This document shows positions 1 to 7,011 of a DNA stretch of 9,640 bases, one piece after another; the first letter of the stretch is position 1, and every line of letters starts with the position of its first letter. The notes below the pieces were generated by a model. It was not told the DNA's origin, made no database searches, and was given only the letters and a program-made list of their open reading frames with translations. Origin of the DNA: Novosphingobium sp. UBA1948 (GTDB lineage Bacteria > Pseudomonadota > Alphaproteobacteria > Sphingomonadales > Sphingomonadaceae); contig DDES01000124.1 in assembly GCA_002336765.1 (NCBI GenBank), positions 1 through 9,640 on the forward strand, in the 5' to 3' direction. Made by a program: the position numbers and the translations under genes.

Positions 1-1
1 C

Positions 2-253
2 CCGCATCCGGCGGGCGAGGGTGTCGATCCGCTGGTGCATGTGGGCGACGCGGGGCAGGCGATGAACGCCGCCGCCGTGGGCCTTGGCCGCGCGCGGGTG
101 CCGCTGCTGTTGGCGCAGGGGTGGAAGGATCTGGGCCGCATCGCCTCGATTGGCGAGGCCCAGCCATGCGCCAAGGGCTATTGGCTGGTCGCGCCGCTAC
201 CGCAATGGCGGCAGAAGAAGGTCAAGGCGCTGGTTGCGCATCTGACCGCCTAG
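2..253 (+). CDS. LysR-family transcriptional regulator, C-terminal part (5' end outside window)
   Basis: The first 83 complete codons form the end of a protein whose start lies before the window. The residues resemble the last third of a LysR-type substrate-binding domain of the GcvA-like group. A stretch reading GQAMNAAAVGLGRARVPLLLA fits the helix and strand of the second subdomain. YWLVAP followed by a basic segment and a final helix (KVKALVAHL) fits the usual end of these proteins. LysR regulators bind DNA through an N-terminal winged helix, which is not visible here, so target and ligand cannot be named. The gene converges on the minus-strand gene next to it, and the two stop codons overlap within CTAG. 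The assignment rests on only a quarter of the protein and is therefore moderate. Confidence 0.7.
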   Translation, partial: PHPAGEGVDPLVHVGDAGQAMNAAAVGLGRARVPLLLAQGWKDLGRIASIGEAQPCAKGYWLVAPLPQWRQKKVKALVAHLTA

Positions 254-1107
254 TCGACATTCTCCTTCTGCCGCTCGCTCCAGCGCGGGATGGAGGGCTT
301 GCCGCGCATCGCCTCCAGCGCTTCGAGTTGCGCGCGCAACCGGCGGTTTTCCGCGCGGAGTTGCAGCATTTCGGTGCGTTCGCGCATCGTGGCCTGTTCG
401 CGCATCGCGACCTGATCCTCGGCGCGTGGCTCCATCGGCGTGATCGGGCGGCGCTGGACCGGCGCGGCGGTGGAGGTGGCCCGCTTGCGCACTTTCTTGA
501 CCATGAAACCGGCGGCAATCAGCTTGCCAAAGCTCGACAACCACGCACCGATGGCACCGACCAGACCGTTCGAGGGCTTGGCCAGCGCGCGGGCGCGAGG
601 CAGGGCGGTTTCCGGCGTGGCGAAATGGGTGCGGGTGAAGCTGGCGGGGGCCGCCGCCGTAACCAGAGGCTCGGCTTGCGTGGGCAGTGTGATGGCGGGC
701 GGATCAACGGGTTGGGGCAGCTTGGGTTCGGCGCGTGGTTTGCGGCGGACGGGCGTTGCCGATGCGGCGCGCAGGGGAATATCGGGCATCGCCACGCTGC
801 GGATCGCCACGCCCAGCGAGGGCGGCGCCACCAGACCGGCGGGAAAGGCCGGTGCCTTGGCTATGCCGACCGGCGAGGGCAGCAGCAGCGGCATGGCGGG
901 CGGCGGCATCAGGATGACGGGGGCAGGCGCGCTGACTGCCTTGCCGCGATCCGCTTTGCCACGGCCTGCACGTTTCCTGGCGGGTTTGAGCGGGATCAGC
1001 GCGGTGCCGGGGGGCTGCTCGGCCTTGTGGCTGCGGCGCCGCGCCTTGGGGCGGTTGCGTGTCGGGATCCCGTTGGGATCATGGGGCCGGTTTCGTTCCT
1101 TGTGCAT
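250..1107 (-). CDS. Hypothetical proline-rich basic protein with hydrophobic segment and C-terminal coiled coil
   Basis: I do not recognise this 285-residue protein. The N-terminal 60 residues are very basic, with many Arg and Lys. Residues 60-155 are rich in Pro and Ala and look disordered. Residues 181-203 form a glycine/alanine-rich hydrophobic segment ending in a basic KKVRKR cluster. Residues about 229-268 are charged and leucine-spaced, as in a coiled coil (MLQLRAENRRLRAQLEALEA). A single membrane anchor with a coiled coil behind it is possible, but the hydrophobic segment is marginal. I chose the ATG at 1105-1107, which has AAAGG upstream; an in-frame TTG at 1138-1140 would add 11 residues. 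The stop overlaps that of the converging LysR gene. The reading frame is free of stops in GC-rich DNA, where false frames are common, so existence is likely but not certain. Confidence 0.6.
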   Translation of the reverse strand: MHKERNRPHDPNGIPTRNRPKARRRSHKAEQPPGTALIPLKPARKRAGRGKADRGKAVSAPAPVILMPPPAMPLLLPSPVGIAKAPAFPAGLVAPPSLGVAIRSVAMPDIPLRAASATPVRRKPRAEPKLPQPVDPPAITLPTQAEPLVTAAAPASFTRTHFATPETALPRARALAKPSNGLVGAIGAWLSSFGKLIAAGFMVKKVRKRATSTAAPVQRRPITPMEPRAEDQVAMREQATMRERTEMLQLRAENRRLRAQLEALEAMRGKPSIPRWSERQKENVD

Positions 1108-1427
1108 CGGCGGCGAACCTTTGATCCGGCAGGCGCACAACAGCGTGGCCTTGCGCGGGATGGTGGTCGGGAAAGGGATGCTTGATGGAAATGATGCGGA
1201 TTGAAGGGTTTATTGGCCTTGAGAAAGCCGTTTCTAGTTTTTCGACCCTATCGACACAGATTCGTGAAATCGGTTGTTGTCGTAGAAATGACACAAGCCG
1301 CCCCAAGCCCGAAATCAAACCATTTCGGCTTTGGAGCAGCTTGTTGGGGAAATATTCGTTAAGAGACTTGGCGGGCGGGGCGCTTTGTGACTTTAGGCGC
1401 CCCTTGCTACTTTAACCCGCGTGCGTC
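1108..1427. other. Intergenic region with two hairpins, no gene seen
   Basis: This stretch separates two minus-strand genes, so it should hold the 3' end of the dehydrogenase transcript and the promoter of the proline-rich protein gene. It is AT-richer than its surroundings between about 1195 and 1370. Two inverted repeats are visible: CCGAAAT at 1309-1315 with ATTTCGG at 1322-1328 (6-nt loop), and GGGGCGC at 1377-1383 with GCGCCCC at 1397-1403 (13-nt loop). The second lies 25 nt beyond the dehydrogenase stop, but no U-tract follows it on the minus strand, so I do not call it an intrinsic terminator. I could not identify a convincing promoter. Short open frames here show no recognisable protein character. 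Confidence 0.5.
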
Positions 1428-2210
1428 CTATTCCATAAACCAGCCGTGGCTGGCGATCAGCGACTGGCCGGTCAGCGCATTGGTCGGGAAACTGGCGAAG
1501 AACAGCGCCACCTCGGCAATATCCTCGATGGTGGTGAACTCGCCATCCACCGTCTGGCCCAGCATCACCTTCTTGACCACATCCTCCTCGGAAATGCCCA
1601 GTTCCTTCGCCTGTTCGGGGATCTGCTTTTCCACCAGCGGGGTCAGCACAAAGCCGGGGCACACGACATTGGCGCGGATACCCTTGGTGCCGTTTTCCCG
1701 CGCGATGGCACGCGACAGGCCGAGCAGCCCGTGTTTGGCGGTGACATAGGCCGATTTGAGCGGGCTCGCCATTTTGGAATGGACCGACCCCATCAGGATG
1801 ATCGAGCCCGACCCTTGCGCCTGCATATGCGGCAGCACCGCCTTGCTGGTCAGAAACGCGCCGTCGAGATGGATCGCCAGCATCTTTTTCCAGTCGGCAT
1901 AGGCGAAATGCTCGACCGGATTGACGATCTGCACACCGGCGTTCGACACCAGCACATCCACCGTGCCCCACTTGGCCACCACCGCCGCAACACCCTCGTT
2001 CACCGCATCCTCGCTGGTGACATCCATCGCCAGCGCGATAGCTTCGCCCGGACCAATGGCGTTGAGTTCCGCCGCGGCTTTCTCCGCCGCCGCGCCGTTG
2101 AGGTCGGCCAGTGCCACCTTGCCGCCCTCGGCCACATAGCGTCGCGCGATGCCAAGGCCGAGGCCGCTGGCTGCTCCCGTCACGATGCAGACTTTACCTT
2201 CCAGTTTCAT
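1428..2210 (-). CDS. bdhA: 3-hydroxybutyrate dehydrogenase (short-chain dehydrogenase/reductase)
   Basis: This 260-residue cytosolic enzyme should interconvert (R)-3-hydroxybutyrate and acetoacetate with NAD, a step in breaking down poly-3-hydroxybutyrate or ketone bodies. It has the classical SDR layout: the glycine-rich cofactor motif TGAASGLG at 11-18, an acidic residue after the second strand (D36) favouring NAD, NAG at 90-92, and the catalytic triad Ser142, Tyr155 and Lys159. The segment around Ser142 (GSVHSKMASP) and the C-terminal ending (LIASHGWFME) are characteristic of the 3-hydroxybutyrate dehydrogenase subgroup. I chose the ATG at 2208-2210, which sits 7 nt after GAGGAG; an in-frame upstream start at 2240 would swallow this ribosome site. 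It lies downstream of the porin gene on the same strand but is separated from it by a terminator. Confidence 0.88.
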   Translation of the reverse strand: MKLEGKVCIVTGAASGLGLGIARRYVAEGGKVALADLNGAAAEKAAAELNAIGPGEAIALAMDVTSEDAVNEGVAAVVAKWGTVDVLVSNAGVQIVNPVEHFAYADWKKMLAIHLDGAFLTSKAVLPHMQAQGSGSIILMGSVHSKMASPLKSAYVTAKHGLLGLSRAIARENGTKGIRANVVCPGFVLTPLVEKQIPEQAKELGISEEDVVKKVMLGQTVDGEFTTIEDIAEVALFFASFPTNALTGQSLIASHGWFME

Positions 2211-2248
2211 GGTGCCGCTCTCCTCGACTATATGAATCACTCTTCAAC

Positions 2249-2280
2249 TTTATACTGCCGCGCCGCGCGGGCCAGAGCAA
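2249..2280 (-). promoter_or_regulatory. Weak promoter candidate for the dehydrogenase gene
   Basis: Read on the minus strand, a TATAAA hexamer (2249-2254) lies about 40 nt upstream of the dehydrogenase start. TTGCTC (2275-2280) lies upstream of it, but the spacing of 20 nt is too long for an ideal sigma-70 promoter. The strong terminator just upstream at 2300-2330 means this gene probably needs its own promoter in this 90-nt gap, and this is the best candidate I see. Confidence 0.25.
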
Positions 2281-2299
2281 TATAAAAGGCGCGCAATAG

Positions 2300-2330
2300 A
2301 AAAAGGGCGCGGACCTTGCGATCCGCGCCC
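2300..2330 (-). terminator. Intrinsic terminator of the porin gene
   Basis: On the minus strand, GGGCGCGGA (revcomp of 2322-2330) pairs perfectly over 9 bp with TCCGCGCCC (revcomp of 2305-2313) around an 8-nt loop. The stem is followed directly by five T residues (A-run at 2300-2304). It starts 22 nt beyond the porin stop codon. Stem, loop and U-tract are all canonical, and the U-tract exists only in the porin direction. Confidence 0.9.
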
Positions 2331-2352
2331 CGATGCGTCGAGCGGCAGCCGG

Positions 2353-3861
2353 TCAGAAACGGAGCTGGGCGAAAATGCCAAACTCGTCATAGGTGCCATT
2401 GCCCTTGCAGGTGGCGCTGGCATGGGCGACCGTGTCGAAACTGTTGGCCGTGGCCGCCGTGGCGCAGCCGATCACGCCATTGGCGGTGGCGATCGCCCCG
2501 CCGTTCACCGTCTCGCGCTTGTAGGCCAGCGCGATGTCCACGATCTTGACCGGCGAGAACTGGAGCGCGGCCATCAGGAAATGGTCCTTCAGATCGGGAT
2601 CGGTGATCGCATTGGTCTTGGCGACATCATAGCGCGCGAATGCGGTCCATTTGGGCGCGAGGTTGGCGGTGCCATAGAAGGACCAGCCATGGGCCGAATC
2701 CTGTGACAGGGCGTTGGTGGCGGGGTTGACGGCCACATCGTTCCAGTCCTTGGCGTAGAAATATTCGACCCCGAGATTGACGCGTTCGTTCTTGTAGCCC
2801 AGCAGCGCGTCGAACCGCTTGGCGGTGCGGAACGTGGTGGCGGTGGTCAGGATCTGGGTGTTGGCGCCGCGCTTGCCGATATAGCCGCCGATGGCGCCAT
2901 AGAGGCCCTTGTACTGGCCCGACAGGCGGCCCTCGAAATCGACGGTCTTGGTCACGCGAAGCTGGCGATAGCCTGCACCGTTGATGGCCGAGAGCGCATA
3001 GGACAGGCTGGCATCCTTGCCCTTGTAGAGATCGCCCATCGCGTGGACGCCCCAGTCGGCGCTGGTGCCATAGCCGAGGCGGTCGATCATCTCGAGCTCG
3101 ATATGGCGGTGGTTGGTGGTGCCTTCGGCATAGGGCACCCACGGCGTATCCGCCGCGCCGAGGCGGATGGTCAGGCGCGGATCGAGCTTTGCCTCGCCAT
3201 AGGCCTTCTTGAGATAGACGCCCTTGCCGACGATATTGGTCGTGCCGGCCACGGGGTTCTGGTTGTTGGTCTGGCCCATCACATTGCTGGCATCCAGCGT
3301 GACATTGGCGGCAAACACCGGCGAGAAGCGATGGTCCACGCCGAGATAGGCGCGCTTGAGATTGACGCCCGTGCCCGAATTGGCATTCGGCCCGCCCGCC
3401 GTGTGCTGGGTGATGGTGCTGGCGTTGAGATAGAGGCGGCCCGAGATCGTGGTGCCAGCCGCCCATTGCACGGCGGCGGCGGTCTTTTCGGCCTTTTCAA
3501 GCGATTTGGCCGTTTTGGCGACATCGGCCTGTGCCGCCTGCGCGCTGCTCTGTGCCGCCTGCGCGGTGGCGAGCGCCTTGGTGGCGGTGTCCTGCGCCTT
3601 GGCGGTGGCGGCACTGTTGGCTTCGGCCAGCGTGGTCTGGGTCTGGGCCTTGCGCTCGTCCAGCGCGGCCAGTTTGCTGTTCAGCGCGTCGATCTGGGCC
3701 TGCATGCTGGCCAGTTGTCGCTGTGCGGCTTGCAACTGGCGGGCGAGGGAAGGGGCGGGCGTGGCGCCCTTGGCGGGGGCCTGACGACCGGCCTGTGCGG
3801 GCGCGGGGCTCGCCAATGTGACAGCCAGTGCGGTCAGCGCGACACAATGTTGCAGTTTCAT
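2353..3861 (-). CDS. Outer-membrane porin with N-terminal coiled coil, likely phosphate-starvation induced
   Basis: This 502-residue protein begins with a signal peptide of about 24 residues, cut after AQA. Residues about 37-130 form a long Ala/Gln/Lys-rich coiled coil (for example RQLQAAQRQLASMQAQIDAL). From about residue 136 (TTISGRLYLNAS) to the end the sequence alternates polar and aromatic residues, as in a beta-barrel. It closes with FGIFAQLRF, the terminal Phe expected for BAM-dependent insertion. The style resembles the phosphate-selective porin O/P family, and many bacterial porins of this kind form trimers. Two Cys near the C-terminus (CATAATANS...TCKGNG) may form a loop disulfide. 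AGGGA precedes the ATG at about 9 nt. The gene diverges from pstS, with Pho-box-like elements between. Phosphate specificity is inferred from this context, not from a binding motif. Confidence 0.82.
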   Translation of the reverse strand: MKLQHCVALTALAVTLASPAPAQAGRQAPAKGATPAPSLARQLQAAQRQLASMQAQIDALNSKLAALDERKAQTQTTLAEANSAATAKAQDTATKALATAQAAQSSAQAAQADVAKTAKSLEKAEKTAAAVQWAAGTTISGRLYLNASTITQHTAGGPNANSGTGVNLKRAYLGVDHRFSPVFAANVTLDASNVMGQTNNQNPVAGTTNIVGKGVYLKKAYGEAKLDPRLTIRLGAADTPWVPYAEGTTNHRHIELEMIDRLGYGTSADWGVHAMGDLYKGKDASLSYALSAINGAGYRQLRVTKTVDFEGRLSGQYKGLYGAIGGYIGKRGANTQILTTATTFRTAKRFDALLGYKNERVNLGVEYFYAKDWNDVAVNPATNALSQDSAHGWSFYGTANLAPKWTAFARYDVAKTNAITDPDLKDHFLMAALQFSPVKIVDIALAYKRETVNGGAIATANGVIGCATAATANSFDTVAHASATCKGNGTYDEFGIFAQLRF

Positions 3862-3927
3862 GGCGATGGATCCCTGAGTCGCCGTTTTCCGGCCTTTTGA
3901 GGGGCAAGTCAGCTTGCCTTGATCGCG

Positions 3928-3961
3928 CCGCTAGCGTGCGTATGCGTCAGGTTTGTTACAG
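3928..3961 (-). promoter_or_regulatory. Pho-box-like element and -10 candidate for the porin gene
   Basis: On the minus strand CTGTAAC, a 4-nt AAAC spacer and CTGACGC (3944-3961) form a degenerate direct repeat with the 11-nt period of a PhoB site (consensus CTGTCAT repeated every 11 nt). Ten nt further downstream is TAGCGG (3928-3933). This is the same geometry, and nearly the same hexamer, as on the pst side. The box ends 82 nt before the porin ATG. On its own the match is weak; the mirrored arrangement raises it. Confidence 0.5.
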
Positions 3962-3973
3962 TCACGTGGCAAT

Positions 3974-4002
3974 GTGTCATTTTCTTTTCAGAATGGTGAC
4001 AG
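3974..4002. promoter_or_regulatory. Additional Pho-box half-sites in the centre of the divergent region
   Basis: On the plus strand GTGTCAT (3974-3980), TTTC and TTTTCAG (3985-3991) have the 11-nt spacing. On the minus strand CTGTCAC (revcomp of 3996-4002), CATT and CTGAAAA (revcomp of 3985-3991) do the same, sharing the middle half-site. These may be extra PhoB-binding sites serving either gene. Only one half-site of each pair is a good match. Confidence 0.4.
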
Positions 4003-4067
4003 CATGAAATCCCGCTTTCTTGGGCTTTTCCGTGCTTTCGTAGAGGAAACATGTCACTTTGCCGCCA

Positions 4068-4101
4068 TTGTCACAAAGCTGTCATGCAGCGCGGCTAGCG
4101 C
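4068..4101 (+). promoter_or_regulatory. Pho box and promoter of the pst operon
   Basis: TTGTCAC (4068-4074), the spacer AAAG and CTGTCAT (4079-4085) form a near-perfect PhoB box: 12 of 14 half-site positions match CTGTCAT, with an A-rich 4-nt spacer and an 11-nt period. In PhoB-dependent promoters this box replaces the -35 element and the -10 follows about 10 nt later. Here TAGCGC (4096-4101) is at exactly that place, though it is a poor match to TATAAT. A further single half-site, ATGTCAC, is at 4051-4057. The box ends 55 nt before the pstS start codon. Confidence 0.85.
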
Positions 4102-4140
4102 GGCCTCAACAGATACAAATGGCTGTTTTGGAGAATCGCC

Positions 4141-5178
4141 ATGCTTCGTAATTTCTCGCTGGTTTTCGCAGGTTTGGCCGCCACCGTTGCGGCCCCTGCC
4201 TCGGCCGAATCGTTTACCGGTGCCGGCGCCACCTTCCCCGCGCCCGCCTATCAGGCATGGGCCGCCGAATATAAGGCCAAGGGTGGCGACGCTCTGAACT
4301 ATCAGGCCATCGGCTCGGGCGGTGGCATCCGCCAGATCACCGCCAAGACCGTCGATTTCGGCGCCAGCGACAAGCCGTTGCTGCCCGCCGAACTGGGCAA
4401 GAACGGTCTGGTGCAGTTTCCGACGCTGATCGGTGGCGTGGTGCCCATCGTCAACATTCCGGGCGTGCAGTCGGGTCAGGTCAAGCTGACCGGCGCGCTG
4501 ATGGGCGACATTTTCATGGGCGGCGTGAAGCGCTGGGATGATCCGCGCATCAAGGCGCTCAACCCCGGCCTGCGTCTGCCGCCGCTGCCGATCACGGTGG
4601 TCCACCGTTCGGACGGTTCGGGCACCAGCTTCATCTTCACCTCGTTTCTTGCCCAGACCTCGGCCGCTTGGGCCAACCGCGTGGGCGCATCGGATGCGGT
4701 CAACTGGCCGGTGGGCCTTGGCGGCAAGGGCAATGACGGCGTCAGCGCCTTTGTGAAGCAGACGATGGGTTCGATCGGCTATGTCGAATATGCCTATGCC
4801 CGCAAGGGTGGCGTGGCCTATGCGCTGGTGCAGAACCGTCAGGGCCAGTTCCCCAAGCCGGAAGCCGCCGCCTTTGCCGCTGCTGCCGCTGGCGCGCCGT
4901 GGGGCCGTTCGCCTGGCAACTATGTGATGCTGGTCAACCAGCCCGGCCCCAAGAGCTGGCCGATTTCGGGCGCGACCTTTATCCTGATGCAGGCCAATCA
5001 GGCCAACCCCGCCAAGGGCGCCGCCGTGCTGCGTTTCGTGGACTGGGCCTACAAGAATGGCGATGCCACCGCCGCGCGTCTGGACTATGTGCCGCTGCCC
5101 GCCAATGTGAAAGGCCTGATCCGTGGCCAGTGGGCGCAGATCAAGGCTGGCGGCAAGCCGGTTTACAACGGCAAGTAA
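4141..5178 (+). CDS. pstS: Phosphate ABC transporter, periplasmic substrate-binding protein
   Basis: PstS captures inorganic phosphate in the periplasm and hands it to the PstCA channel. The 345-residue precursor has a signal peptide of 22 residues, cut after ASA (20-22), with no lipobox Cys. The phosphate-cradle motifs are present in order: GAGATFPAP (27-35), GSGGGIRQI (58-66), DFGASDKP (72-79) and HRSDGSGTS (155-163), followed by GNDGVS. These provide the backbone and Ser/Thr/Asp/Arg contacts known for the family. Length is typical. GGAGA lies about 7 nt before the ATG. It is the first gene of the operon, directly behind the Pho box, so strong induction under phosphate limitation is expected. 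pstC starts 19 nt after its stop. Confidence 0.96.
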   Translation: MLRNFSLVFAGLAATVAAPASAESFTGAGATFPAPAYQAWAAEYKAKGGDALNYQAIGSGGGIRQITAKTVDFGASDKPLLPAELGKNGLVQFPTLIGGVVPIVNIPGVQSGQVKLTGALMGDIFMGGVKRWDDPRIKALNPGLRLPPLPITVVHRSDGSGTSFIFTSFLAQTSAAWANRVGASDAVNWPVGLGGKGNDGVSAFVKQTMGSIGYVEYAYARKGGVAYALVQNRQGQFPKPEAAAFAAAAAGAPWGRSPGNYVMLVNQPGPKSWPISGATFILMQANQANPAKGAAVLRFVDWAYKNGDATAARLDYVPLPANVKGLIRGQWAQIKAGGKPVYNGK

Positions 5179-5197
5179 GAGGCGGGAAAGAACCCCT

Positions 5198-6163
5198 ATG
5201 GCCAATGCCATGACCGCTGCCACACCTTCGGCTCCGCAGGGCAACCTGCGGAGCGCTGGCGCTGGCGACACCCTGTTCAAGGGCCTGTGCTTTTCAGCCG
5301 CGATGCTGCTGATGCTGACACTGGTGGGGCTGATCGTCTCGCTGGTGATCGGCGGTTGGCCCGCGATCAGCCATTTCGGCTTCAAGTTCCTCACCTCCAG
5401 CGCGTGGGATCCGGTGACGGACGAGTATGGCGCGGCGGGGCCGGTGGTCGGCACGCTGGTGACGGCCTTTATGGCGATGGTCATGGCGCTGCCGCTGGCC
5501 TTTGGCATTGCGGTGTTTCTGGTGGAATTCTGCCCGAAACGGATCGCCAACTGGGTGTCCACCGCGGTGGAACTGCTGGCGGGCATTCCCTCGATTGTTT
5601 ACGGCATGTGGGGCCTGTTCGTGCTGGCGCCGTGGTTTGCCGAGCATGTGCAAATGCCGATCATCATGAACCTTGATCCCGAGAGCTTCTGGGGCAAGGT
5701 GCTGTATGGCGTGCCCAATGGCGCCAATATCTTCACCGCGTCGCTGATCCTTGCGGTCATGGTGCTGCCCTATATCGCCACCGTGCTGCGCGAGCTGCTG
5801 CTCACCGTGCCGCCCCATGTGCGCGAGGCGGCCTATGGTATGGGCTGCACGCCCTTCGAGGTGGTGCGCGCGATCATGCTGCCCACCGTGGGCCGCAGCG
5901 CGATTGGCGCGGTGATGCTGGGCCTTGGCCGCGCGCTGGGCGAGACGATGGCCGTTACCTTCATCATCGGCAACAGCCATGCCTTCCCCGACAGCCTGTT
6001 TGCCAGTGGCTCGACCATTGCCTCCACCATCGCCAATGAATTCACCGAGGCGACCGGCGAATTGCACATTTCCGCGCTGATCGCGCTGGGTCTGGTGCTG
6101 TTTGCCATCACCTTCACCACGCTGGCCGCCGCGCGGCTGCTGATCGGGCGGGAGCAGCACTGA
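5198..6163 (+). CDS. pstC: Phosphate ABC transporter, permease subunit PstC
   Basis: PstC and PstA together form the inner-membrane phosphate channel. The 321-residue protein has about six membrane segments (roughly 28-51, 82-108, 122-146, 176-200, 234-257 and 291-316) and a periplasmic loop after the first. The cytoplasmic EAA loop that docks onto PstB begins at E210 (EAAYGMGCTPFEVVRAIMLP), and the PstC hallmark RALGETMAVT is at 245-254. I chose the ATG at 5198-5200, preceded by a purine-rich GGCGGGAAAG. The open frame reaches back into pstS to 5123, but that would add a basic stretch unlike the family. The stop overlaps the start of pstA by one base (TGATG), which implies translational coupling. 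Confidence 0.95.
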   Translation: MANAMTAATPSAPQGNLRSAGAGDTLFKGLCFSAAMLLMLTLVGLIVSLVIGGWPAISHFGFKFLTSSAWDPVTDEYGAAGPVVGTLVTAFMAMVMALPLAFGIAVFLVEFCPKRIANWVSTAVELLAGIPSIVYGMWGLFVLAPWFAEHVQMPIIMNLDPESFWGKVLYGVPNGANIFTASLILAVMVLPYIATVLRELLLTVPPHVREAAYGMGCTPFEVVRAIMLPTVGRSAIGAVMLGLGRALGETMAVTFIIGNSHAFPDSLFASGSTIASTIANEFTEATGELHISALIALGLVLFAITFTTLAAARLLIGREQH

Positions 6164-7011
6164 TGGCCATGATCGACCGTTATACGCGCCGTCGCATCCA
6201 GAACGGCATTTTCGTGGGCCTGACCACGCTGGCGACGGCGGTGGCTGTCGCGGCGCTGGTGATGATCCTCTATTCGCTGGTGTCTCAAGGGTTCGGCGGG
6301 CTGAACGCCGCTGTGTTCACGATGGACCAGCCGCCGCCGGAGATGGAAGGTGGCTTGCGCAACGCCATCTGGGGTTCGCTTGAACTCTGCGCGCTGGCGA
6401 TGGTGATTTCGATCATCGTCGGCATTCTGGCGGGCACATGGCTGGCCGAATATGGCGAGGGTTCGAAACTGGCCTCGGTGGTGCGTTTTCTCAACGACGT
6501 GCTGCTGTCCGCGCCCTCGATCCTTGTCGGCCTGTTCGTCTATGAAATCGCGGTGCGGCCTTTTGGCGGCTTTTCCGCGCTGGCGGGCGCGCTGGCGCTG
6601 GCCTTCCTTGCAACGCCCGTTGTGACCCGCACCACGGAAGACATCCTGCGCCTGCAATCCAACCAGCTTCGCGAGGCGGGCATGGCGCTGGGCGCGGGCA
6701 AGGGCTATGTGATCCGCGCGATCATCTGGCGCGCCTCGCGGCCCGGGCTGGTCACCGGCGCGCTGCTCGGCTTTGCCCGTATCTCGGGCGAGACGGCGCC
6801 GCTGCTGTTCACCGCGCTGGGCAATCCCAATCTTTCCTTCAGCCTGAAAGAACCGATCGGCTCGCTGCCGGCGGTGATCTTCCAGTTCGCCCTCTCGGCC
6901 TATGACGACTGGCGGCGCCTTGCCTGGGTGGGCGCGCTGCTGATCGCCTTTACCGTCCTTTCCGCCAATATCATCGGGCGCGCCCTCTCGCGCAGGAGCC
7001 ATAACTCGTGA
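6163..7011 (+). CDS. pstA: Phosphate ABC transporter, permease subunit PstA
   Basis: PstA is the second channel subunit, 282 residues with about six membrane segments. The first is at about 16-40; others lie near 70-92, 113-131, 137-156, 194-216 and 250-272. The EAA loop starts at E171 (EAGMALGAGKGYVIRAIIWR), and the family hallmark RISGETAPLLFTA is at 206-218. GGAG lies about 8 nt before the start. An alternative ATG two codons later is possible, but the TGATG overlap with pstC favours the first. The end overlaps the pstB start in GTGA. All junctions from pstC to pstB are coupled, as expected for subunits needed in equal amounts. Confidence 0.95.
   Translation: MAMIDRYTRRRIQNGIFVGLTTLATAVAVAALVMILYSLVSQGFGGLNAAVFTMDQPPPEMEGGLRNAIWGSLELCALAMVISIIVGILAGTWLAEYGEGSKLASVVRFLNDVLLSAPSILVGLFVYEIAVRPFGGFSALAGALALAFLATPVVTRTTEDILRLQSNQLREAGMALGAGKGYVIRAIIWRASRPGLVTGALLGFARISGETAPLLFTALGNPNLSFSLKEPIGSLPAVIFQFALSAYDDWRRLAWVGALLIAFTVLSANIIGRALSRRSHNS

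Noticed and set aside
121..1185. Long plus-strand open frame opposite the proline-rich protein gene
   Set aside because: Its translation is Gly/Arg/His-rich without any domain character, typical of an antisense frame in GC-rich DNA, and it overlaps the end of the LysR gene in another frame.
1377..1403. GC-rich hairpin as terminator of the dehydrogenase gene
   Set aside because: On the minus strand the stem is followed by GCCCGCC, not by a U-tract.
5123..5197. Upstream start for pstC inside pstS
   Set aside because: It would add a basic 25-residue stretch unlike PstC; the ATG at 5198 has a purine-rich ribosome site and normal spacing after pstS.
4054..5586. 510-codon minus-strand open frame across pstS and the start of pstC
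   Set aside because: It runs opposite two certain genes, and its composition is that of a shadow frame.
5833..7002. 389-codon minus-strand open frame across pstC and pstA
   Set aside because: His/Arg/Gln-rich antisense shadow of two clear permease genes.
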